Of a stretch of DNA of 37,076 nucleotides, positions 32,001-37,076 are shown piece after piece; within the stretch, counting starts at the first letter, position 1; every line of letters begins with the position of its first letter. The notes under the pieces were generated by a model that had not been told where the DNA came from, did no database searches, and worked only from the letters and a program-made list of their open reading frames with translations. This DNA is from CAZJHX01 sp964545715. Lineage in GTDB: Bacteria > Myxococcota_A > UBA9042 > GCA-2863065. The stretch spans positions 1 to 37,076 of the forward strand of contig CAZJHX010000104.1 of assembly GCA_964545715.1 (NCBI GenBank), written 5' to 3'. Both the position numbers and the translations under genes were made by a program.

Positions 32001-33166
32001 TCAAAGGCTCGGGCACCCCGCAGTGTGACGACTTGAAGTTCTGCAACGGGGTGGAGACCTGCAAGTCCCAGACAGGCTGCGCCAGTGGGACCCCGCCCGT
32101 GCTGGACGACGGCGTCAGCTGCACGGTGGACGCCTGCGATGAGGCCAACGACGTCATCACCCACACCGCGGACGACTCCAAGTGCGACGACAACCAGTTC
32201 TGCAACGGGACGGAGACCTGCTCGTCCACCCTGGGCTGCCAGGCGGGCGAGCCCGTGATCTGCGCGCCGGTCGACAACGCCACGGTGGCCTGCGACGGCT
32301 CGTGCAAAATCACCGGCTGCTCCAACGGCTTCGGCAACTGCGACACGCTGTACAACTCGGGCTGTGAGGCGGTGTTCGCCACCGACAACGCCCACTGCGG
32401 GCAGTGCAACAAGGCCTGCGGGGGCACCGAAAGCTGCTTCAACGGGGTATGCAGCACATATCAGCCCGGCTCGCAGACGTTTACGACCAACGGCACCTTC
32501 AACGTCCCCCCCGGGGTAAGCAGCGTACGTGTGGTCGTGGTCGGTGGTGGCGGTGGTGGGTCAGGCAGCCACTACGGCGGCGGCGGCTCCGGCCACGTGA
32601 AGTTCGGCGCGTTTCCGGTGTCCGGCTCCGTGGCGGTCACGATCGGCATCGGCGGCGTCGGCGGTGTGGCCAACACCAACAACGCGCCCGGCGGCCACGG
32701 CAACACCAGCAGCTTCGGCGCCTTCTTGAGCGCCCAGGGCGGCTTCGGCGGCAGGACCAGCGGCGGCTCCGGCGGTCAGTATGGCGGCGGTGACGGCGGA
32801 AGCGGCGGCGGCGGTGCGGGCAACTCCGGCTCTGCCGGAAAGGGCGGACAGGGCGGCTCTGCCGGGGCGCCGGGATCCACATACGCCGGCGGTGCGGGCG
32901 GCAACTTCGACAGCATGGCGTCCATCACGGTCAAAAACCTGACGGCCGGCGCCGGGGGCGCGGCAGGACAGTCGAGCCACTCGGGCGGCGGCGGCGCAGG
33001 AGGCCTACTCATCGACGGTAGCGGCCCCTCGGCCGCCAACGGGGGACAGAGCTTCTCCGGAAAAGGCGGCGCCGGATATGGCGCGGGCGGCGGCAGCGGC
33101 GGATACAACGGCAGCCGCCCGCCGGGCGGCAAGGGCGCCAACGGCGTGGTCTACGTGGAGTGGTAG
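29096..33166 (+). CDS. Cys-rich CDDGNxCT-repeat lipoprotein with polyglycine-rich C-terminus
   Basis: 1356 residues. The start at 29096 (AGGTAGA upstream) or 29105 gives a signal ending VAGIAGC. The head (about 80-230) is clearly paralogous to that of the 21089-26995 protein: CDSNADCDSGFC, GSDLTYVC, NGSFCGGAC, a PCA/ENEHG-type block, then CNGVDDDCNG. The stalk (nt about 29885-32250) has about 25 canonical CDDGNxCT units plus degenerate ones (CDDLKFCNGVETC). A CNSG-type Cys motif region (NCDTLYNSGCEAVF, NAHCGQCNKAC) leads into a C-terminal 220-residue glycine-rich domain starting FTTNGTFNVPPGVSSV and ending GANGVVYVEW. This resembles phage tail-tip and bacterial surface glycine-rich domains that form polyglycine helices. 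A display fibre with an adhesive tip is inferred. It is convergent with the AAA gene, three bases apart. Confidence 0.86.
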   Translation: MQPMTRIVSMTLAVLVAGIAGCGTEVNAPHIGTEADTKEDVPIGLPFVDSATPAQPPDEGPAPDDGPKDLPDGDFATPCDSNADCDSGFCVSHLDEKVCTIPCVDECPDGWGCEQVGGAGSDLTYVCVSQHPSLCRPCAEDADCESSGGGQPVCVVLDNGSFCGGACGPAGACPAGYSCGAVETVAGTTIDQCFPNSGACACSTTAVALELSTPCAVSNEHGVCEGVRQCTEGGLTACDAATPAAEICNGVDDDCNGLVDDVTCDDGNDCTDDSCDAESGCVHEALEAGSCDDGSNCTLADHCTPEGCTGTLIDCDDGNACTQDGCDPTGGCVYSFNNSTCDDGEPCTVNDECKLGACAGVAVSCDCQSDLDCVPLENDDVCDGTLYCNKAVFPYQCEVNPATVVVCPEPTGDGAICLKAACHPTSGECETEPANEGLLCDDGEPCTTSAACQEGFCMGGEPVSCDDANPCTDDSCVSGLGCVNSANNAPCDDGDACTLGDLCSGGKCGSGGANGCDDGNSCTDDSCDAKAGCVFTPNAKACDDGNACTSASVCKDGGCLGTTATQCDDDNNCTSDGCDPASGCTFTDNNQPCDDGNTCTLGDACTSGICLGGEKTLACDDGNHCTDDSCDSALGCVFGPNDSDCDDGNDCTTGDDCANGACVGQGSLACDDANPCTQDSCLVDGGCKHTFVTGGCDDGDVCTSGDTCADGKCVGGDPMICDDGNPCTTETCDGGACVFTPTTDDCDDGNACTATSACSDGACVGTAALQCTDDNPCTTGGCDPATGCTEADNSAPCDDGSVCTLGDTCADGACEPGSNTLACDDGNGCTDDSCNAETGCVFTANTAACDDGNECSAESACTDGACVATKTLNCNDTNPCTDDACHPKTGCTHQNNAAACTDGDACTINDACVGGACQKGAPLPCDDGNVCTDDACETLSGCKHTHNSAPCSDGNACTVGDSCSVGACVKGSGTPQCDDLKFCNGVETCKSQTGCASGTPPVLDDGVSCTVDACDEANDVITHTADDSKCDDNQFCNGTETCSSTLGCQAGEPVICAPVDNATVACDGSCKITGCSNGFGNCDTLYNSGCEAVFATDNAHCGQCNKACGGTESCFNGVCSTYQPGSQTFTTNGTFNVPPGVSSVRVVVVGGGGGGSGSHYGGGGSGHVKFGAFPVSGSVAVTIGIGGVGGVANTNNAPGGHGNTSSFGAFLSAQGGFGGRTSGGSGGQYGGGDGGSGGGGAGNSGSAGKGGQGGSAGAPGSTYAGGAGGNFDSMASITVKNLTAGAGGAAGQSSHSGGGGAGGLLIDGSGPSAANGGQSFSGKGGAGYGAGGGSGGYNGSRPPGGKGANGVVYVEW
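29885..32250 (+). repeat. About 25 canonical CDDGNxCT stalk repeats
   Basis: Same unit as in the upstream paralogue, with the third-position GC-rich coding typical of the window. One atypical insert (CDCQSDLDCVP to YQCEVNP) interrupts the series near nt 30190-30300. Confidence 0.85.
32460..33166 (+). other. Polyglycine-rich C-terminal domain
   Basis: Gly makes up about half of the residues, in runs such as GGGGGGSGSHYGGGGSG and GGDGGSGGGGAGNSG, bounded by a beta-like NVPPGVSSVRVVVVG entry strand and an NGVVYVEW exit strand. Confidence 0.85.
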
Positions 33167-33169
33167 AGC

Positions 33170-35305
33170 TCAGTCCGGCGCGCTGACCAGCTTGGGCTTG
33201 GCGTCGGGCGCGTCGCGGACCAGCTTGCCGATGGCCTCGCACTCCCACCGCGCGGCCTCGCGCAGATGGGACATCGTGATGTCGGTGCCGTCCTCGCACG
33301 CGCGATAGGCAGCGCGCACGATGGCGTTTTTGATGTTGCCGCCCGCGATCTCAAAGCGCTTGGCCAGCAGCGCGTAGTCCACGTCTTTGGCGACCGGCGC
33401 CTCGTGCGGCATCAGCACCTCCCAGACCTTGGCCCGCTCGTCGGCGTCCGGCAGCGTAAACGTCACCCGGTACTGAATGCGGCGCTTCAGCGCGTCGTCC
33501 AGGCCGCCGAACAGGTTGGTCGTCATCAGCGTGATGCCCGTGAAGCGCTCTATCTCCTGCAGCAGCAGGTTGACCTCTTGATTGGCGAAGCGATCGTTGG
33601 AGGACTTGACCTCGGTGCGCTTGCCGAACAGGGAGTCCGCCTCGTCGAACAGCAGCATGGCGTGGCTGGCCTGGGCGCGGGTGAAGATCTCCGAGATGTT
33701 CTTCTCGGTCTCGCCCATCCACTTGCTGACCACGTTGGGGATGTGCACGCGATACAGCGGCCGCTCCAGCTCTTTGGCCAGAATCTCGGCGCACAGCGTC
33801 TTACCGGTGCCGGGCGGGCCGTCAAACAGAATGCTGATGCCCTTTCCCGTCACCAGGCGGCGCCCAAAGCCCCACTTGTTTTGCACGAAGTCCTTGTTGC
33901 GACAGGCGGCGATGATCTCGTCGATCTTGCGTCGCTCCTCCTCGGGCAGGACCAGGTCGTCCATCGTCAGCTCGACCTGGGACTTGTTGGCGTAGCTCTC
34001 CAGGTTGTATTTGAGCTGGCTGACCGAGGCCTCTTTGAGCAGCTCCATGTCGATTCGCGGATCCGTGGGGTCGCGGGCGATGGCCTTGTTCAGGGCGACG
34101 AGCACCGCGTTCTTGATCAGCCCACCGGTGAAATTGTAGAGGTTGGCCAGCAGCGGGATGTCCACGTCCGGATCCAGCGGGGCGCCCGGCGGCAGATGGA
34201 TCTCCCAGATCTGCTCGCGCTCGACCGTGGAGGGCCGCTCGAAGTCCATGCGGTAGACGATGCGCCGGTCCATGGCCTCGTCGATCAGCTGGGGCTGGTT
34301 GGTCGCCAGGATCAGGATGCCCTCGAAGCGATCCAGCTCGGCCAACAGGAAGCCGAGCTTGGTCCCGCGCTTCTGAAACAGCCCCTCGCACTCATCAAAA
34401 AAGGTCACTGCGCCGTGAAGATTGGCGTCCCGAAACAGCGAGATAACGACGGGCTCGATGGCCTCGGTCGACTCGGCCAGCTTGTCGGCAAAAACGCGGA
34501 TGAGCGGGCGGGAGAGCCGGGCGGCCAGGGCGCGCGCAAAGAGGGTCTTGCCGGTGCCGGGCGGGCCGCTGAAGAGCAGCACGATGCCGCGGCCGTATGG
34601 GATGGCGCGGTCAAAGCCCATGCTGCGCTGCGCGCGCCGATACTCCTCGTGATGGCTGACCAGCTGCAGCACCTCAGTGCGCCGCTTGGGCGGAACGATC
34701 ACCTGCTCCAGGGCGACCTCGGTCTCCTCGATGGCGCAGTACGCGCGGACCTTCTCGTCCAGTCGCGCTCTGGCCAGCAGGTGGTCCACCGTGCGCTGCG
34801 GCACGCACAGGACCTGGTCCAGCAGCGCGTCCCCATGCGCGTTGGGCGCGGGCTCCAGGGTGACCAGCCCCTGGGCAAACAGCAGGCGCGTGTCGTCGAA
34901 GCGGTCCATGGCCAAAAGCCGGTCGGTCGGGTCGTCGCGCAACAGCTCCAGGGCAAGAGCCACGCTGCATCGATCGGCTAGAATCGACTGCTGCAGCTGC
35001 TTGAACCGGTCTCGAAAAGACGTCTCCAGGTACGGCGCTACCGCCAGCAGCAGCACCAGAATGTCGTCCGCGTCCAGCCCCAGCCGGCCGCGGGTCGCCG
35101 CCAGCGTGTTGGCCGGCGGAGCCGAAGACACATCGATCAGCGCCGCCCAGCGGTCGTTCAGCTCCTGCCGCAGCGCCCCGGAGACCACGTCGCCGCTTTG
35201 ACGGCGCGCGTACATGTCCAGAAAGTCCCCCAGCCAGCGCAGGATCTCCTCGCTGAGGAAGCGGCCCGGCGTCATCTTGGGCGCGGCGGCGGTATCTAGC
35301 GACAT
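33170..35305 (-). CDS. Double AAA+ ATPase (Cdc48/VAT-like arrangement)
   Basis: 711 residues from the ATG at 35305 (a GTG six bases upstream is possible). An N-terminal helical, possibly winged-helix region of about 200 residues precedes two AAA modules. Module 1: Walker A GPPGTGKT (about 247-254), Walker B AVTFFDECEG, sensor-1 LATNQP, Arg pair MDRRIVYRMD. Module 2: Walker A DGPPGTGKT (about 495-503), MGETEKNISEIF, Walker B AMLLFDEADSLF, TTNLFGG, LKRRIQYR. All catalytic residues are present in both. The proteins use ATP to remodel or unfold proteins; relatives occur as chaperone-like ATPases and near contractile-tail particles, but no tail genes are present here. Its start is 37 bases from the divergent Nudix start. 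Confidence 0.88.
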   Translation of the reverse strand: MSLDTAAAPKMTPGRFLSEEILRWLGDFLDMYARRQSGDVVSGALRQELNDRWAALIDVSSAPPANTLAATRGRLGLDADDILVLLLAVAPYLETSFRDRFKQLQQSILADRCSVALALELLRDDPTDRLLAMDRFDDTRLLFAQGLVTLEPAPNAHGDALLDQVLCVPQRTVDHLLARARLDEKVRAYCAIEETEVALEQVIVPPKRRTEVLQLVSHHEEYRRAQRSMGFDRAIPYGRGIVLLFSGPPGTGKTLFARALAARLSRPLIRVFADKLAESTEAIEPVVISLFRDANLHGAVTFFDECEGLFQKRGTKLGFLLAELDRFEGILILATNQPQLIDEAMDRRIVYRMDFERPSTVEREQIWEIHLPPGAPLDPDVDIPLLANLYNFTGGLIKNAVLVALNKAIARDPTDPRIDMELLKEASVSQLKYNLESYANKSQVELTMDDLVLPEEERRKIDEIIAACRNKDFVQNKWGFGRRLVTGKGISILFDGPPGTGKTLCAEILAKELERPLYRVHIPNVVSKWMGETEKNISEIFTRAQASHAMLLFDEADSLFGKRTEVKSSNDRFANQEVNLLLQEIERFTGITLMTTNLFGGLDDALKRRIQYRVTFTLPDADERAKVWEVLMPHEAPVAKDVDYALLAKRFEIAGGNIKNAIVRAAYRACEDGTDITMSHLREAARWECEAIGKLVRDAPDAKPKLVSAPD

Positions 35306-35342
35306 TTGCACCGAGTCTAGCAGTCCGACACATTATCGGGCC

Positions 35343-35873
35343 ATGACAAGCACTGCAGAGCTTCTCGCCGCCGGACGGTTTCTGCGCCTGATGCGCCGCG
35401 GACGCTGGGAATACGTGGACCGCACAAACAGCTACGGCGCCGCGGTCCTGGTGGCCGTCACCGATGATGACCACGTGATTCTGGTCGAGCAGGATCGCCC
35501 CGCGCTGGGCACGCGGGTGATCGGCCTGCCCGCGGGGCTTGCAGGCGACATCGCGGGCGAAGAGGACGAGCACATCAGCCTGGCGGCGCGCCGCGAGCTG
35601 GTCGAGGAGACGGGCTACGACGCCGCACAACTGACCGAGCTGACGACCTGCGCAGCCAGCCCCGGCATGAGCTCCGAGCTGCAGACCTTCTTTCTGGCCA
35701 CGCAGCTGACCAAGGTGGGCGAGGGCGGCGGGGACGACACCGAGGATATCCAGGTGCATCGCGTACCGCTGAACCGCGCAATCGGGTGGCTGGAGGACAG
35801 AAAAGCGGCGGACGGCGTCCAGGTCTCCACCAACGTCTACGCCGGGCTGTTCTTCGCCGCCCTGCCCCGTTGA
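35343..35873 (+). CDS. Nudix hydrolase, ADP-ribose-pyrophosphatase-like
   Basis: 176 residues, cytosolic. The Nudix helix is seen as EHISLAARRELVEETGY (about 79-95), which fits E-x7-RE-U-x-EE-x-G-U. The leading Gly is not at its exact place because GLPAGLAGDIAGEEDE is extended before it. The IGLPAG block upstream is like that of ADP-sugar pyrophosphatases (ELPAG). Substrate assignment to ADP-ribose or another nucleoside diphosphate derivative is inference from this block. The start at 35343 gives MTSTAELL with no strong Shine-Dalgarno sequence; the promoter must lie within 37 bases of, or inside, the divergent AAA gene. The window also holds an ADP-ribosylglycohydrolase, whose free product could feed such an enzyme, but the genes are 14 kb apart. 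Confidence 0.88.
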   Translation: MTSTAELLAAGRFLRLMRRGRWEYVDRTNSYGAAVLVAVTDDDHVILVEQDRPALGTRVIGLPAGLAGDIAGEEDEHISLAARRELVEETGYDAAQLTELTTCAASPGMSSELQTFFLATQLTKVGEGGGDDTEDIQVHRVPLNRAIGWLEDRKAADGVQVSTNVYAGLFFAALPR

Positions 35874-35899
35874 CCTGCAGCCGTGATAGAAATGCGCGC

Positions 35900-37076
35900 A
35901 TGAAGCTGTACCTCGCGATCCTGAGCGCCCTGATTCTGGCTGGATGCCCCGCGGACGACGGACGGGGCGACCGGTCCTCCAAAAAAGACGCCACAAGCCA
36001 GGGCAGCACGAGCACGAGCACGAGCACGAGCGCAGGCACGACCGGCACCGAGACGACCGGCGACGAGACCTCGGACAGCGGCAGCACGGACTCTACCGGG
36101 ACGGAGACCACCGGCGAAGACACCACCGGGACGGAGACCACCGGCGACGACACCTCGACCACCGGGGACCCGCCCGATCCCTGCGACACGCTGGACTGTG
36201 ACGACGACAACCCGTGTACTGCGGACTCCTGCCAAGACGCGGCGTGCGTCAACGCTCACAAGCCCGGCCTGTGCGACGACGGCGACGCGTGCACGGTCTC
36301 GGACGTCTGCAGCGTGGGCGTCTGCGCCGGCAAGCCAATGGACTGCGACGACGGCGACTCCTGCACCGACGACAGCTGCCAGGCCGGCGCCTGCAAGTAC
36401 ACCGACAACGGCGCCTGCGCTTTCGAGTACGCCGAGGACTGCACCTTTCCCGTCGACAACTCGTCGCCCGGGACGCTGGGGCTGGTCAAAGCGTTCTCGC
36501 TGTCGTTCTCCAAACCCGTGTACATGACGTCGGCGCTGGACGACACGGACCGCATCTTCGTGTTGGAGCAGGCGGGCAAGATCAAGGTCTTCCCCAACGA
36601 TCCGGGGGTCAACAGCAGCCAGGTCACCACGTTCTTGGACCTGCCGGTCACATGCTGCGGAGAGCTGGGCTTGCTGGGCCTGGCGTTTCACCCCAACTAC
36701 AAAGTCAACGGCTACTTCTACGTGAACTACAACGGCTGGTCCGGCGGCACCCCGTTCACGCGCGTCTCGCGCTTTCAGGTCTCGTCAAACCCCAACAAGG
36801 CCAACGCCAACAGCGAGATGGTGCTCATGCAGTTCGACCAGCCGTACAACAACCACAACGGCGGGATGATCGAGTTCGGTCCGGACGGACACTTGTACAT
36901 CTCCGTCGGTGACGGCGGCTCGGCGGGCGATCCGCTCAACTCCGGACAAAACACGAACACGCTGCTGGGCAACATTCTGCGCATCGACGTAGACAGCCCG
37001 TCCGGCAACAAAAACTACAGCATTCCGCCCGACAACCCCTTTGCGGGCGGCTTCGGCGGAGGCCCCGAGATCTACG
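35900..37076 (+). CDS. Lipoprotein PQQ-type sugar dehydrogenase with CDDGNxCT repeats, 3' end cut off
   Basis: 392 codons present, open at the right edge. The signal MKLYLAILSALILAGC gives a lipoprotein. A low-complexity linker follows (STSTSTSTS then GTETTG/GDETS repeats, nt about 36004-36165), then about three CDDGNxCT-like units (CDDDNPCTADSC, CDDGDACTVSDVC, CDDGDSCTDDSC), and from about residue 190 a soluble aldose sugar dehydrogenase/GSDH six-blade propeller: CCGELGLLGLAFHP, NGYFYVNYNG, NHNGGMIEFGPDGHLYISVGDGG, NTLLGNILRIDVD. The family oxidises sugars in the periplasm with PQQ and Ca; some members (HHIP-like) only bind ligands. The stalk repeats tie it to the two large paralogues. The start codon has no strong Shine-Dalgarno sequence. 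Confidence 0.88.
   Translation, partial: MKLYLAILSALILAGCPADDGRGDRSSKKDATSQGSTSTSTSTSAGTTGTETTGDETSDSGSTDSTGTETTGEDTTGTETTGDDTSTTGDPPDPCDTLDCDDDNPCTADSCQDAACVNAHKPGLCDDGDACTVSDVCSVGVCAGKPMDCDDGDSCTDDSCQAGACKYTDNGACAFEYAEDCTFPVDNSSPGTLGLVKAFSLSFSKPVYMTSALDDTDRIFVLEQAGKIKVFPNDPGVNSSQVTTFLDLPVTCCGELGLLGLAFHPNYKVNGYFYVNYNGWSGGTPFTRVSRFQVSSNPNKANANSEMVLMQFDQPYNNHNGGMIEFGPDGHLYISVGDGGSAGDPLNSGQNTNTLLGNILRIDVDSPSGNKNYSIPPDNPFAGGFGGGPEIY
36004..36165 (+). repeat. Ser/Thr then GTETTG low-complexity linker repeats
   Basis: AGCACG hexamers (about 36005-36030) encode (ST)n. ACGGAGACCACCGG-like repeats encode TGTETTGxDT. They join the lipid-anchor Cys to the Cys-rich repeats. Confidence 0.8.

Noticed and set aside
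33170..35305. AAA ATPase as part of a contractile injection particle locus
   Set aside because: No sheath, tube, baseplate or spike genes are in the window.
1..37076. tRNA, rRNA, transposase or integrase genes
   Set aside because: No cloverleaf, ribosomal signature or DDE/tyrosine-recombinase motif was seen on reading both strands.

Overview
The window is GC-rich DNA with dense, mostly lipoprotein-encoding genes. It looks like a chromosome piece from a predatory or social delta-proteobacterial lineage (Myxococcota in the broad sense; Bradymonadales-, Nannocystales- or Polyangiales-like). The reasons are the large Hanks-kinase/ATPase/cyclase fusion, the many lipoproteins with D/T/P/S-rich linkers after the lipid-attachment Cys, the slime-mould-type CDDGNxCT repeats, and the MopE-like CDGxDNNC motifs. 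This is inference from style, not a taxonomic assignment. No rRNA, tRNA, CRISPR array, transposase or phage gene was seen.

Layout. 1-737 (-) is a nitronate monooxygenase running off the left edge, divergent from an orphan lipoprotein with a PSI-like Cys cluster (816-2174, +). From 20920 down to 2178 (-) lie eight collinear genes. In order of transcription they are: an ADP-ribosylglycohydrolase; a 2749-residue lipoprotein built from 20 copies of an 8-Cys/His module plus six PPC-like beta-domains and two amicyanin-like copper domains; a small lipoprotein; a tandem glutaredoxin/GST-N protein; a FadL-like outer-membrane barrel; a cytosolic dual-specificity-type phosphatase; a lipoprotein with protein-kinase-like catalytic motifs; and a kinase-AAA-TPR-GAF-adenylate cyclase giant. 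The last seven are tightly spaced or overlapping, so co-transcription is plausible.

21089-26995 (+) and 29096-33166 (+) are two paralogous, extremely Cys-rich lipoproteins. They share an N-terminal Cys-rich head and long CDDGNxCT repeat stalks but carry different C-terminal ends: a beta-propeller-like repeat region in one and a polyglycine-rich domain in the other. Between them, on the - strand, are a TPR-like exported protein, a PHA_gran_rgn-DUF697-SHOCT protein, a small Cys-rich lipoprotein and a one-TM small protein. 33170-35305 (-) is a double AAA+ ATPase, divergent from a Nudix hydrolase (35343-35873, +). The window closes inside a lipoprotein PQQ-type sugar dehydrogenase (35900-37076, +) that carries the same CDDGNxCT stalk repeats.

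The unifying theme is surface display: modular, disulfide-rich lipoproteins with interchangeable effector ends. The strongest candidate for something undescribed is the giant 20-module cupredoxin lipoprotein with its downstream redox, barrel, phosphatase and kinase neighbours. Two likely single-base indels (near 7290 and 10261) and some non-standard start codons mean sequence accuracy should be kept in mind.
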